Source: Cephalopachus bancanus (taxonomy: Eukaryota > Chordata > Mammalia > Primates > Tarsiidae). From it: a stretch of DNA of 64,000 nt. This document shows, in pieces, positions 1 to 12,113 of the stretch. The translations under genes and the position numbers were made by a program. The stretch is from contig JAPVLO010000007.1 in NCBI GenBank assembly GCA_027257055.1, positions 9,936,001 through 10,000,000 on the forward strand, written 5' to 3'. Numbering within the stretch: position 1 is the stretch's first letter; each line of letters starts with the position of its first letter. The notes under the pieces were generated by a model that saw nothing but the letters and a program-made list of their open reading frames with translations, was not told where the DNA came from and did not search any database.

Positions 1-151
1 AACCCTCAGTTTGGGTCCATCTGAGGTTTCCTCACTATCCGATCCAGGTTGCATGTTTGCCTGGATTGTCCCAGAAGGGATGCCATGTCTCCTTCACACT
101 TGGTATAGGATTTCGACTTGTCCCACAACTGGTGATGGCAACACTGACCTC

Positions 152-760
152 ATTTTTTTATTTTTGAGTCAGGGTCTCACTGTGTCACCCAGGCTGGAGT
201 ACAGTGGCACAATCATAGCTCACTGCAATCTCGACCTCCTGGGATCAGGTGATCCTTCTGGCTCAGACTCCTGAGTAGCTGAGACCACAGGCATGCACCA
301 CCACACCTGGCTAATTTTTTTTCCTTCTTTGTTTTATTTTATTTTTATTGAGTCAGAGTCTTACTCTGTCACCCAGGCTGGAGTGGAGTGGCATGCTCCC
401 AGCCACTGTGGCCTTGACTTGCTGGGTTCAGGTGACCCTTCCATCTCAGCCTTCCAAGTCGCTGGAACCACAGGCGCGTACCACCACACCTAGCTAATTT
501 TTTGATTGATCGTAGAGACGAGGTCTTGTCATGTAGTCCCGGCTGCACTTGAACCCCTGGGCTCAGGCAATCCTCTCGCCTCTTCCTCCCAAAGTGCGGA
601 ATCACAGGCATGAGCCACTGCACCTGGCTAATTTTTTAATTTTTTTGTTGAGATGAGGCCTCACTCTCGTGAAAGATGATCTTGAACTCCTGGGCTCAAG
701 CAATCCTCCTGCCTCAGCCTCCCAAAATGCTGAGATTACAGGCGTGAGCCACCGTGGCCA
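152..760 (-). mobile_element. Alu interrupted by a second Alu
   Basis: Right arm 152-321 and left arm 629-760 of one Alu, flanked by the 14-base duplication GCAACACTGACCTC (138-151 and 761-774). The entry at 322-628 splits it at the central A-rich linker. Confidence 0.9.
322..628 (-). mobile_element. Alu nested in the linker of the preceding Alu
   Basis: Complete dimeric Alu inserted at TAATTTTTT, which is repeated on both sides; older than the lemur-type copies. Confidence 0.88.
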
Positions 761-774
761 GCAACACTGACCTC

Positions 775-1202
775 TTTTTGTTGACAGACATGTAAGAGGA
801 AATTTATTAGATGAGTTGGTTCATGTAGATATGGAGGCCAAAAAGCCCCATGATATACTGTCGGCAAGCCGGAGACCCAGGAAAGCCTGTGGGGAGATTC
901 AGTCTCTGTTTGAAGGACCAGGGGAGCCATGATAAGTCCCAGGGTCTGAGGCCTGAGAACCAGGAGCTTGACTGTCTGAGGGAAGGAGATGGGTGGCCCA
1001 GCTCAAGACACAGAGGGAACACACGCTTCCTCTCTCTGCCTGTCTGTTCTCCCCAGGCAGGCCCTCAGTGGATGAGATGAAGCCTGTACAGACTGGCGAG
1101 AGCAGGTCTTTTTGACTCTGGCTAATTCAAGTGCCATTGTCCCCTGGACACACCCTCGAAGACACACCCCAAAGTAATGTGGCAGCAGCTGTCTGGGTAT
1201 CC
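775..1202. other. Non-Alu interval, nothing recognised
   Basis: Single-copy-looking sequence between Alus with no splice-flanked open frame or known family that I recognise. Confidence 0.5.
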
Positions 1203-1526
<324 letters not shown>

Positions 1527-1529
1527 TGA

Positions 1530-1695
1530 TTTTTTTTCTTTTCTTTTTTTTTCCTTTCTGAGTAGGAGTCTCACTCTGTCACCCAGGCAGGAGTGCAGTG
1601 ACATGCTGCTCACGGCCACCGCAGCCTCAACCTGCTGAACTCGGGCAATCCTTCCACCTCAGCCTTCCAAGTGTTTGGAACTATGGGCATACACT
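1530..1695 (-). mobile_element. Alu right arm only
   Basis: A 5'-truncated Alu that stops in the right arm at GGAACTATGGGCATACAC. Confidence 0.8.
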
Positions 1696-1742
1696 GGTTT
1701 CTTAACATGGCATTTGCCAAGTTTCTTTAAAGTTATGTTTCT

Positions 1743-2020
1743 TTCTTTTTTTTTGAGTTGGAGTCTCACTCTGTCACCCAGACTGGAGTTCCAAGGCCAC
1801 CGCAGCCTCGACCTGCTGGGCTCCTGCGATCCTTCCGCCTCAGCCTTCCAAGTAGCCGGAACTACAGTCGCGTGCTACCACACCCAGCCAATTTTTGATT
1901 TATTGTAGAGAAGAGGTCTCGCCAAGTTGCCTGGGTGGGTCTCGAACCCACAGGCTCAGGCAATCCACTCGCCTCGGCCTCCCGAAGTGCTGAAATTACA
2001 GGCTGAGACACCGAGCCTGG
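1743..2020 (-). mobile_element. Alu, lemur type
   Basis: Starts GAGTTGGAGTCTCACTCTGT and ends GACACCGAGCCTGGC, with a short deletion around the right-arm GTGCAGTGGC. Confidence 0.87.
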
Positions 2021-2147
2021 CCAATTTTTTTTTAAATTGTAGAGACGGGGTCTTGCCATGTTGCCCAGGCTGATCTCGAACCTCTGGACTCATCCTCTCT
2101 CCTCTGCCTCTGTGCTGAGATGACAGGCATGAGCCACCACACCCAGT
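2021..2147 (-). mobile_element. Alu left monomer
   Basis: Left arm directly abutting the preceding Alu; probably the rest of an older Alu that was the insertion target. Confidence 0.75.
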
Positions 2148-2205
2148 GATGCTCCTTGCCTGAAGTATTACCATGATGATGTCTGAATAGTGATCGTCTA
2201 ATTCT

Positions 2206-2514
2206 TTTTTTTTTTTTTTTTTTTTTGAGTTGGAGTCTCACTCTGTTGCCCAGACTGGAGTGCACGGAGTGCAGTGGCCGCTCCCCGGCCACCGCAGCCT
2301 CGACCTGCTGGGCTTCCGCGATCCTTCCACCTCAGCATTCCAAGTAGCTGGAACTACAGGCACGCGCTACCACACCCGGCTAATTTTTGATTTATTGTAG
2401 AGATGAGGTCTCGCCAAGTTGCCCAGGCGGGTCTTGAACCTGCGCGCTCAGGCAATCCACTCACCTCAGCCTCTCAAGGCACAGGATTACAGGCTGAGCC
2501 ACCGAGCCCGGCTT
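2206..2514 (-). mobile_element. Alu, lemur type
   Basis: Flanked by the duplication CGTCTAATTCT (2195-2205 and 2515-2525). It carries an extra GTGCACGGA beside the usual GTGCAGTGG. Confidence 0.92.
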
Positions 2515-2525
2515 CGTCTAATTCT

Positions 2526-3297
2526 ATCAGCCTTTTATTTACTAGTTTGCATTGTAGGGTGAGGAAGAGCTATTTCTCTTCCGCATTTATTTATTCGCGC
2601 CTTCATTTATGTCGCCATGATAAAAGATGACTCCTGGTTCCAGAGAACCCAGAGAAAGTGGGGCCCAGAAAGAAAACACCCGAGCTCATCATCTTTGTCC
2701 TCTCACTTCTTTGTCCAGAACCTTCTTAAGCCTGGTGACTCTGGGTGAAGTGGTTCTTGTTGGCTCACACCCTGGGCTTAGAAATACTTCCCAGGAAATG
2801 TCCCTGGGGACCAAGGGCACACGGAGGGACGTCCCAAGGCCGGGTCTCTCAGTGGACGTCCGGGAGTCCCAGGATCGGGCATGGTGGGGGGTCGGCCGGG
2901 GGAGTCAACTGTGGCTTGGGACCTGCCTCTGTGGGGGGTTCAGGCTCAGGACCCCCCTCAGGATGGAGTCTGCTCACCCCACCCCCCTCCTGCCCGTCCC
3001 TGGGGCAGACTTTTGTTCTGAATTACAAGGTGGGTGTCGCCATCATCATCAGGAACAGGGTATTTCCAGCAAGGGATGCCCCGACTCGCTTCCATGGGTG
3101 TTCTGTGGGGGAGCAGGAAGAGCAGGATGCAGTGGGATCCACCCCCTCAGGCTGGTGTCCTCTGGTTCCTGCAGAAGGGTGGGGGCAGCTGTGGAGGAGC
3201 TGGGAGAGGAGGCGGGACCCTTATTTGGGCATCAACTGTGCCAAGGTCCTCAGGCAGAAGCCTGTGGATGCCAACTGCCTGCCATTGTAATCCCCCC
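2526..3297 (+). other. GC-rich unique segment with two overlapping open frames; function not recognised
   Basis: Open frames of 264 codons (2627-3421) and 181 codons (2745-3290) overlap in different frames of the same GC-rich DNA. The longer one runs on into an Alu. Neither shows a known domain, signal peptide or splice context, and GC richness lowers stop frequency in all frames. I treat them as chance frames. Confidence 0.35.
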
Positions 3298-3581
3298 CCC
3301 TTTTTTCTTAGAGTTGGGGTCTCACTCTGTCACCCAGGCTGGAGTGCAGTGGTACAATCACAGCTACTGCAGCCTCCACCTCCTGAGCTCAGGGATCCTT
3401 CTGCCTCAGCCTCCCCAGTAGGACTGCGGGCGGGTATCACCACGTCTGGCTAGTTTCCCGTAGAGATGAGGTCTCACTATGTTGCCCATGCTGGTCTTGA
3501 ACTCCTGGGCTCAAATGGTCTTCCTGCCTCAGCCTCCCAAAGTGCTGGGACTTACAGGCATGAGTCAGCATGCCTGGCCCT
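3298..3581 (-). mobile_element. Alu, old dimeric copy
   Basis: Complete from CTTAGAGTTGGGGTCTCACT to GCATGCCTGGCC. Confidence 0.85.
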
Positions 3582-3794
3582 TTATTTCTTTTTCAAAAAG
3601 GGAGGCATGAGGGTAACCGGTCCACTCTAGATGGAGAGAACACCCTCTGAAGACAGCTCTCATAAGAAAACATTCTCCTTCCCTCACCTACCGCCTTCCT
3701 GAAGACCTCAAATCTCCAAAACCTCCACATTGCCGGAGTCTCCAGCCTCATGGAGATGGGCCACCTCCCTCCAGCCCTTGCTGGCCTCGCTGCA

Positions 3795-3885
3795 TCATGT
3801 CATCTCCCTGAGCCTCGGTCCCTCATCCGGAAAATGGGGATAAACCTACTTGCGAGGCCCTGGGAGCTTAAATGAGATAACAGGC
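3795..3885 (+). repeat. MIR SINE fragment
   Basis: The core reads CCTCATCCGGAAAATGGGGA then AAATGAGATAACA, the conserved MIR pattern. A second short MIR-like piece (CAGTTTCCTCTTCTGTAAA) is near 4000-4020. Confidence 0.7.
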
Positions 3886-4345
3886 TCCCTCGATGAAAAT
3901 GGGTCAGAGGTAGACACAGGCCTGCAGTGTCAGAGGGAGGGAACAAGCTCCTGGGAGTTCCCGAGTGACCAGGGGGCAAGACCCACCTCTTTCGGTATCT
4001 CAGTTTCCTCTTCTGTAAAGGCCATTCGGGCAAGGGTGTCCCCAAGTGCCTGAAGTCTGCTCACCTGGGACATGGCCGGGAGCGCCGGGAGCACCGGGCC
4101 CCATGGACAGGTCCCCCCAGGCCGTTTCCTCAGCAGGAAGAAGGACTCGCCTTCAAGGCCATGACTCCTGTGTTCACTGGCTCTGTGTCTGCACCTCACC
4201 CCGCCCTCTCCAGCCCCCACCGGGAGCTGCAGCCTGGAGCTCACTGTGAAACTGCCTTCTGCAGGAAGAGCCCGGAGAAGGCTTGACTTTTGCTTTCTTC
4301 TCTCCCTGCCCTCCATTTCTTCCTCTCTAATATAAGGAGGTCAGG
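3886..4345. other. Non-Alu interval
   Basis: Mostly unassigned sequence after the MIR core; no supported gene. Confidence 0.5.
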
Positions 4346-4488
4346 GCCAGACGCAGGGGCTCATACCTGTAGCCCCAGCACTTTGGGAGGCTGAGGTGGG
4401 AGACTTGATGAAGGCCAGGTGCTTGAGATCAGCCTTGACAACATAGCAAGACCCCCATCTCTGCAAAAATAAATAAACACAATAAAAT
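4346..4488 (+). mobile_element. Alu left monomer (FLAM-like)
   Basis: A single left arm ending in an A-rich AATAAATAAACACAATAAAA tail. Confidence 0.82.
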
Positions 4489-4554
4489 AAGGACGTCAGA
4501 CTTAATGATCCCCCCATCCAGTGCTAAGTATCCAAACCACCTGGGTGTCTTCCT

Positions 4555-4846
<292 letters not shown>

Positions 4847-5321
4847 TTTTTTTCTTGTTTTAAGGTAACATTGAAGAAATGTGTTGTTATTTCACCCTCA
4901 GAAACATAATGCCCATCAGCCAAACACAGGAGAGGTCACAAGACGCTGTGACAGCTGATGTCTCACTTCTCATTGGGTCTTTACCCCAAGGGATGAGAGT
5001 GTCGCCATCCCCAGAGTCAGATAAGGAGACTGAATCCTTTTTGGTCTTATGCCTGGGCATAGAGGAACTGGGACTGAACTCAGAGCTTTAAACCCTGGAT
5101 TCAGGTGGGAGGATAGTTCCGGGTTCAAATCCAGCCTCCACTAGGATGGGACAAATACAGTTCATGGGTTTGGCCACAAGATGGCAAACTGGCTCTGGGC
5201 ATTTGCTCCTTGACGATGCCACTGGGGAGTTCACTGATGTCACAAATTGTGTGGACACCCCAGCCCGCACTTCATTTTCTCTCTCCAGTCCTGGATCTGG
5301 CTTTGCAGAGAATTGCAGTGA
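4847..5321. other. Non-Alu interval, nothing recognised
   Basis: No gene or clear repeat family identified. Confidence 0.5.
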
Positions 5322-5595
5322 TCTTTCTTTTTCTGAGTCAGAGTCTCACTCTCGCCCAGGGTAGAGCACGATCATGGCCACCGCAGCCTCGACCTGCGGG
5401 TCTCAGGTCATCCTTCTGCTTCAGTCTTCCCAGTAGCTGGAGCTACAGGCACACACCACCAAACCTGACTAATTTTTTTATTTACTGTAGAGACAAGGTC
5501 TCACCAAGGTGCGCAGGCTGGTCTTGAACCCCTGAGCTCAGGCAATCCTTTCGCCTCAGCCTCCCAAATTCTGGGATTACAGGTGTGCCCGGCTT
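5322..5595 (-). mobile_element. Alu, slightly truncated
   Basis: Lost part of the final left-arm sequence; ends GGTGTGCCCGGC. Confidence 0.82.
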
Positions 5596-5871
5596 AATTT
5601 TTTTTTGAGTTGGAGTCTCACTCTTACTCAAACACTCATGGCCACCGCAGCCTTGACCTCCTGGCCTCAGAAGATCCTTCTGCCTCAGCCTCCAGAGTAG
5701 CTGGGATGACAAGAACATGCCACCAGGCCTGACTAATTTTTAAAATGTATCATAGAGGTGAGGTCTTGCTATGCTGTCTAGGCTGGTCTCGAACTCCTGG
5801 TCTCAAGCAGTCTTCCCACCTTGGCCTCCCAAAGTGCTGTGATCACGGGCTTGAGATACTGTGCCTGGCCT
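5596..5871 (-). mobile_element. Alu
   Basis: Abuts the preceding Alu; short deletion near the right-arm start (CACTCTTACTCAAACACTC). Confidence 0.82.
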
Positions 5872-6112
5872 CTGCTTTTATTTCATTTCCTGATGATCTG
5901 TCCCAATCAGCTGATCATATCAGTCACATATCGGGTGCAGGTTGTTTTTCTAGTGCCATATAATGATTTATGTTTATGTGCTATCCTCACCCCATTTCTC
6001 CTCATCGGTAACAAAAGAGAAGGCATGTGCTTGTCATGTGAACACAGCTTTCCCTTTTCAGTGAGAAAAGGAGCTTGCGACTCAGTGGTTTGATCTGGTT
6101 GGATTTTGTTTT

Positions 6113-6458
6113 GTTTTGAGGAGATGAGTCAGGAAAGGCTTCCCAGCGGAGGTGACACCTAAGGCAAGCCAAGGACAGAAGGATGAGTCGGTGATAGCCA
6201 GAAGTGGGGAGTTGGTGGAGGGGGAGGCACCCTCAGAAGGCAGCAGCCAGGGTAGATGCCTGGGTAAAAACATTCGTGGGAGCGAGAACCAGTCAGAGTC
6301 AGGGTCCCAGAGTACATCACAGGCCATGCTGGAGGTGGGAGAGGCTGGGAAGGGACAGGCTGTGAGGATTGTGTAAACTGAGGGAAGGAGGTTAGCCTCA
6401 TCTTGAGAGCAACAGGGAGCACAACGTGGTTTTAGGCAAGGGGCTGACCTGACTCCAT
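6113..6458 (-). repeat. Ancient L2-like sequence (arm 1)
   Basis: The minus strand reads like an L2 3' end (GTGTCACCTCC, then GGAAGCC.TTCCTGACTCAT). It appears to continue across the Alu into 6750-7380. Confidence 0.6.
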
Positions 6459-6459
6459 T

Positions 6460-6749
6460 TTTTTTTTTTTTTGAGTTGGAGTCTCACTCTGTCACCCAGA
6501 TTGGAGTGCAGTGGCCGCTCCCAGCCACGGCAGCCTCGACCTGCAGGGCACCGGCAATCCTTCCGCCTCAGTCTTCCAAGTAGCCGGAACCACAGGCACG
6601 TACTACCACGCCCGGCTAATTTTTGATTTATTGTAGAGATGAGGTCTCGCCAAGTTGCCCAGGGTGGTCTCGAACCTGTGGGCTCAGGCAATCCATTCAC
6701 CTCGGCCTCCCAAAGCGCTGGGATTACAGGTTGAGCCACTGAGCCCAGG
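6460..6749 (-). mobile_element. Alu, lemur type, in arm 1
   Basis: Flanked by CCTGACTCCATTTT on both sides. Its private variants are the key to the inverted duplication. Confidence 0.92.
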
Positions 6750-7410
6750 CCTGACTCCATTTTTATTCTAGAAAGATCTGGTCCCAGCGGCGTGAGGAAT
6801 GAGACCTGGCAATCGTCTAGGAGATGAGTGGAGTCCAGGTGGGAACGGATGGTGGCCTGGCTTTGGGCGGCAACGTGAGGGTGAAGAACGTGAGGTCTGA
6901 GGGGGTCTTGGAAGCAGAACTCACCAATGGTGGAGGCTGACTGGAGGAGGCCCAGGAAGGGGAGGAAGGAATTAAGGCTGGAGGCTGGGGTGGCAGGTGG
7001 AAGTGGGTGTTGAAGGAGACCGGGGTCAAACAGATGAGGAGGACCCCGGAAAGTCTCGCTCTGGACACACCAAGTGCGAGCGCCCGAGTGGAGATGACCG
7101 AGGGGAGCATCAAGCTAGTGAGAGAAGCAAGAGGCACGGCGAGCCCTGAGGCATCTGGTGGGGGCCTCGGCCTCTAGGTGATGTCAAAGATTGTAGCCAC
7201 TGTGAGATCATCCTGGGAGAGTCTAGCTAGAGGGGACCCAGGGTCGAGCCCTGAGGAGAGTCTCAGAGGCCAGGAAGAGAAGCCAGAGACGAAGATCACA
7301 AAGGGGCAACCAGGAAGGAGGTAGGAGCACAGCCAGTGAGGGTCACAGGAGGGAAGTGAGGAGAGCGTTCCGTCCTGCTGTGTCAAGTTCAGTTAAAAGA
7401 CCCATCCCAA
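6750..7410. other. Spacer of the inverted repeat, ancient repeat-like
   Basis: A purine-rich stretch resembling a degenerate mammalian-wide element continuous with the flanking L2-like DNA (GAAAGATCTGG, GTGGAGATGACCGAGGGG, GAGCCCTGAGGAGAG). No gene. Confidence 0.5.
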
Positions 7411-7703
7411 GCCAGGCTCGGTGGCTCAGCCTGTAATCCTGCGCCTTTGGGAGGCTGAGGTGAGTGGATTGCCTGAACCCGCGGGTTCGTGACCCGCCTG
7501 GGCAACTTGGCGAGACCGCATCTCTACAATAAATCAAAAAATTAGCCGGGCGTGGTAGTACGCGCCTGTGGTTCCGGCTACTTGGAAGACTGAGGCGGAA
7601 GGATTGCCGGTGCCCTGCAGGTCGAGGCTGCCGTGGCTGGGAGCGTGCCACTGCACTCCAATCTGGGTGACGGAGTGAGACTCCAACTCAAAAAAAAAAA
7701 AAA
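7411..7703 (+). mobile_element. Alu, chimeric, in arm 2
   Basis: The first ~90 bases look like an ordinary lemur Alu. The rest shares the private variants of the arm 1 Alu, so the copy looks like a join of two Alus. Confidence 0.9.
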
Positions 7704-8049
7704 ATGGAGTCAGGTCAGCCCCTTGCCTAAAACCACGTTGTGCTCCCTGTTGCTCTCAAGATGAGGCTAACCTCCTTCCCTCAGTTTACACAATCCTCAC
7801 AGCCTGTCCCTTCCCAGCCTCTCCCACCTCCAGCATGGCCTGTGATGTACTCTGGGACCCTGACTCTGACTGGTTCTCGCTCCCACGAATGTTTTTACCC
7901 AGGCATCTACCCTGGCTGCTGCCTTCTGAGGGTGCCTCCCCCTCCACCAACTCCCTACTTCTGGCTATCACCGACTCATCCTTCTGTCCTTGGCTTGCCT
8001 TAGGTGTCACCTCCTCTGGGAAGCCTTTCCTGACTCATCTCCTCAAAAC
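7704..8049 (+). repeat. L2-like segment duplicated from arm 1
   Basis: Reverse-complement copy of 6113-6458, ending abruptly at CCTCAAAAC, where Alu right-arm sequence begins. Confidence 0.92.
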
Positions 8050-8200
8050 AGCAACTTGGAAGACTGAGTTGCAGCAACTTGGAAGGCTGAGGTGGAAGGA
8101 TAGCCGGAGCCCAGCAGGTCGAGACTGCGGTGGCCGGGAGCGGCCACTGCACTCCAGTCTGGGCGACAGAGTGAGACTCCAACTCAAAACAAAACAAAAA
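8050..8200 (+). mobile_element. Alu right arm with 22-base duplication
   Basis: Starts AGCAACTTGGAAGACTGAG and repeats it as AGCAACTTGGAAGGCTGAG, then runs to a normal 3' end and tail. It is probably the far half of the Alu that begins at 7411. Confidence 0.85.
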
Positions 8201-8544
8201 ACATAGTTAGGAAGGCTCCAGCTTCCACCACTCAGCAAACTCCTGCTAACAGACGCAGAGTGGGCACTCGCCGTGCAAAGCGTGGTCCCCACTTCTGGGT
8301 AGAAATCAGGACAAATGGAGGAAGACATGATGGAAAGCTACGGCTCAAGACGGGCACCAACTCACTGGTAGCTCCGTCTTGCTAACCCAGCAGCCACACA
8401 CAGGCCACTTTCTTGTTCTCAGCTTCTCAGCAGCCCTTGGCATGGTGGAATGGTATCTCTTTCAATCATTTCGCTTGGTTTCTTGGTCTCTTTCTTCCCT
8501 TCCCTTTCCCTCTCTCAATCTGTCTCTTGATTTTATTACCACTA
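8201..8544. other. Non-Alu interval
   Basis: Nothing recognised; pyrimidine-rich toward 8490-8530. Confidence 0.5.
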
Positions 8545-8943
8545 TTACTTGAGTGAAGTTCTTGCTCTGTCACCCAGTCTAAAGTGCAGCTCACTACAGC
8601 CTCAAACTCCTGGGGTCAAGGGATCCTCCTGCCTCAGTCTCCCGAGTAGCTGGGACTATATGCACACGCCACCATGCCCAGCTAATATATATTTATTTTT
8701 TAGAGAAGCAAGGTCTCACTATGTCACCCAGACTGGTCTCAAACAACTGGACTCAGGCAATCATCCTACCTCAGCCCCCCAAGTTGCTGGGACGACATAC
8801 ACACACCACCACACCCAGCTAATTTTTTTTCTTTAAATAGCGGCAAGGTCTGGTTATGGCTGGTCTTCACCTCCTGGCCTCACACGGTCCTCCTGTCTCG
8901 GCCTCCCAATGTGCTGGGATTATAGTCATGAGCCTCTGTGCCC
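8545..8943 (-). mobile_element. Trimeric Alu (three monomers in a row)
   Basis: Three Alu monomers separated by two linkers (GCTAATATATATTTATTTTT; AGCTAATTTTTTTTC) instead of the usual two. Older, diverged copy. Confidence 0.8.
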
Positions 8944-9775
8944 CATTGGCCTCTCCTCCTTGCAAACACCTTTGTGAGTTCTTTTCTGCTCATCTCTCCT
9001 AAATATCAGTGCCCCTTGGAACTCTGGCAAAAAGTTTTTATGCACATCGGGTGAGGTAATGAATGAAAGTAAAATGTCATGCAGGTGTGAGCAGGGGATT
9101 GTCACTATGAAGCGGAATAGGAAACAGACCACACGAAGCCCCAGCGACAAGCAGTGGCAAGAGAAGTGACTTTGCCACAAGCCACGCTCTGAGGCTGAAG
9201 TGAGGGGCCTGTGAGGAGGAGGTAGGACACCCTGGGAGGGACGCGGCATAGGTGCCAGCTCAGAAGGGAGAGTCTCTGTCAGGATCTCGAGATACCAAGT
9301 TCACAAACTAGGCCAGGTCAGAGGTTCATGCTGAGAACGAATGGACATCCATCTGGAAGGACAGGGAAGGATTCCATCCTCCTGGAATATCCACGGCCTT
9401 GAAGGATTTTGTTTTATTCAGCGGGGTCAGAAATTCTGCTTGTCAGAAATGTTCTAGAACATCTTGCGAGAAAGGCAGGCAGAAGGAGGCAGCCCCACGT
9501 TGCAGGAGGCCCCAGGGGAGGGTGATGGGCGGTCATAGTTACCAGTCGTCTGGCCACACGAGGGTCCAGCCTGACCAGAGGCTGTGGCCTCTCTGACCCA
9601 GGAGTCTTGTGACATCGCATGGGAGACAGAGAATGGGAGCTGAGAGGACTGTGGGTTGAGGGACCATATGCTCAATACTGGGGGATAAAGGAAGGAGAGA
9701 GCTCTGGTGGCTTCTTGGAGGGTAGAACTGGAACTTTGGGAATAGGGAGAGATGTTCAACCAATGGGTTTTTTAA
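8944..9775. other. Long non-Alu interval
   Basis: About 830 bases with no recognisable gene; open frames here lack start, splice or domain support. Confidence 0.5.
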
Positions 9776-10062
<287 letters not shown>

Positions 10063-10730
10063 TTACAACAAATAATTAAAAAATATTTGCATGTCTTCAT
10101 GCACATTTCAGCAAGAGATGACAAAACAACATCACAGTTGCTCTTTTTACATATTTATTTATCTATTTTTATTTTAAAGTTGTGGGGTACAATTCAGGGT
10201 TAGGCATACCAATGGTCACTGTGTAGGTGAAGTTTGGGCCTCACTTTGGTCCCCACCAGTTGCTCTCAATTACTCTTGGGAGACTCTGTGCTTTTAAATA
10301 CCATATTACATGGATAACGGACAAAAGGGCCCAGGGTTTTATTCGGTTGATAAGCACATATTGAGATGGTGAAAATCAGTCCTGCTCACAGCCAAAGTGA
10401 AGACAAGCCTTCCTAGCAAGCAGACCCATAACACTCCCAGGAGAACAGAAGCAATGCTTTGAACAGGTCATAGACAGGGTCGCACAGTGACCATGAATAT
10501 GCTTAAGGATTGCTCTCTCCTGACATGAGTGAGTGCCAATGCTTTACCCATGCTTTCATTTAATTTGGTTCTATTTCAATTGTGAAGATATTCACTCACC
10601 AGCCAGAACAGCTTCTCAACTGCATCCAGTCCTGAATGGGGGGTTCCCACTTTCCTCATTCCTCTTGAGAATCGCTCAGTATAAGCTTAAATCCACTCCA
10701 TTCTCCCCCCTCCAAGAATCTTCCAAAGGT
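10063..10730. other. Non-Alu interval before the minisatellite
   Basis: AT-rich unassigned sequence; no gene. Confidence 0.5.
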
Positions 10731-11074
10731 TCCTCTGGGTGCTTTCTCCTGGGTGCTTTTCTCTGGGTGCTTATCTCTAAGTGATTTTCTCTGAGTGTTT
10801 TCCTCTGGGGGTTTCTCTCTAGCTGCTTTCCTCTGGGTGCTTCCCTCTGTGGGCTGGTCCCTGGGTGGTTTTCCTCTGGGTGCTTTTCCTCTGGGTGCTT
10901 ATCTCCAAGTGCTTTTCTCCAAGTGATTTCCTCTGGGGGTTTACCTTTGGGGACTTCTCTCTAGGTCCCTTCCTCTGGGTGCTGTCCTTTGGGTGCATCT
11001 CTGGGTGCATTTCTTTGGGTATTTTCCTCTGGGCACTTCCATCTGGGAACTTCCCCCGGGTGCTTTTCTTTTCT

Positions 11075-11369
11075 TTCTTTCTTTTTTTTTTTGGAGTTGG
11101 AGTCTCACTCTGTCGCCCAGACTGGAGTGCAGTGGCCGCTCCCGGCCACCGCAGCCTCGCCTGCTGGGCTCCGGCAGTCCTTCCGCTTCAGCCTTCCAAG
11201 TTGCTGGAACTATAGGCATGCACTACCATACCCGGCTTATTTTTTGATTTATTGTAGAGATGAGGTCTCACCAAGTTGCCCAGGCAGGTCTCGAACCCAC
11301 GGGCTCAGGCAATCCACTCACCTCAGCCTCCCAAAGTGTAGGATTACAGGCTGAGCCACCAAGCCTGGC
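11075..11369 (-). mobile_element. Alu, lemur type, inside the minisatellite
   Basis: Flanked by GGGTGCTTTTCTTT on both sides, which is also a repeat unit. Confidence 0.92.
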
Positions 11370-11825
11370 TGGGTGCTTTTCTTTATGTTATTTTTCTTGG
11401 GTACCAGTCTCTGGGTGCTTCCCTCTGGGTACTTCCTACTGGGTGCTTTTCTCTGGGTGCTTTTCTTTGAGCACTTTTCCCTGGGTGCTTTCCTCTGGGT
11501 GTTTTCTTCTGCCTGCTTGTCTCTGGGTGCTTTCCTCTGGGTGCTTTTCTCTTTGTACTTCTCTCTGGGTGCTTCCTTCTTGGTGCTATTTTCTGGGTGC
11601 TTCTCTCTGGGTACTTTTCTCTGGGTGCCTCCCTCTGGGTGCTTACTTCTTGGTGCTTTTTTTCTGGGTGCTTCTCTTTGGGTGCTTTCCTCTGGTTGCA
11701 TTCTTCTGGGTGCTTTTCTCTGGGCACTTTTCTCTGAGCACTTTTCTCTGAGCACTTTCCTCTGGGTGCTTTTTTCTTGGTGTTTCCCTCTGGGTGCTTC
11801 CTTCTGGGCGCTTTTCTTCTTCTTT

Positions 11826-12113
11826 TTTTTTTTTTGAGTTGGAGTCTCACTCTGTCACCCAGACTGGAGCGCAGTGGCCGCTCCCGGCCACCGCAGCCTC
11901 GACCTGCTGGGCTCCGGTGATCCTTCCGCCTCAGCCTTCCAAGTAGCTGGAACTACAGGCACGCGCTACCACGCCCGGCTAATTTTTTGATTTATTGTAG
12001 AGATGAAGTCTCACCAATTTGCCCAGGCGGGTCTCGAACCTGTGGGCTCAGGCAATCCCCTCACCTCAGCCTCCCAAGGCACGGGATTACAGGTTGAGCC
12101 ACTGAGCCCGGCC
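11826..12113 (-). mobile_element. Alu, lemur type, inside the minisatellite
   Basis: Both flanks carry the rare unit variant GGGCGCTTTTCT, so this is a true target duplication rather than array sequence. Confidence 0.93.

Larger units (their letters stand above)
6113..8049. repeat. Large inverted repeat (arms 6113-6747 and 7411-8049)
   Basis: Arm 1 (6113-6747) reappears as its reverse complement in arm 2 (7411-8049), about 635 bases each with a 663-base spacer. The non-Alu part (6113-6458 against 7704-8049) differs at only a handful of sites. The Alu part shares private changes (GATTGGAGTG, GACCTGCAGGGCACCGG) but diverges toward the Alu 5' end. Arm 1 looks ancestral because its Alu has a proper target duplication. 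Confidence 0.95.

Noticed and set aside
2627..3421. 264-codon open frame, the longest in the window
   Set aside because: It overlaps a 181-codon frame in another phase of the same GC-rich DNA, runs into an Alu at its 3' end, and shows no domain, conserved motif or splice support.
6159..8003. Two nearly identical 87-codon frames on opposite strands
   Set aside because: They are the two arms of the inverted duplication of L2-like DNA, not a gene pair.
11260..11850. Four overlapping 145-163-codon frames, Lys/Glu/Pro-rich on one strand and hydrophobic on the other
   Set aside because: They are translations of the 14-bp minisatellite in different phases; a 14-base unit keeps several frames open by itself.
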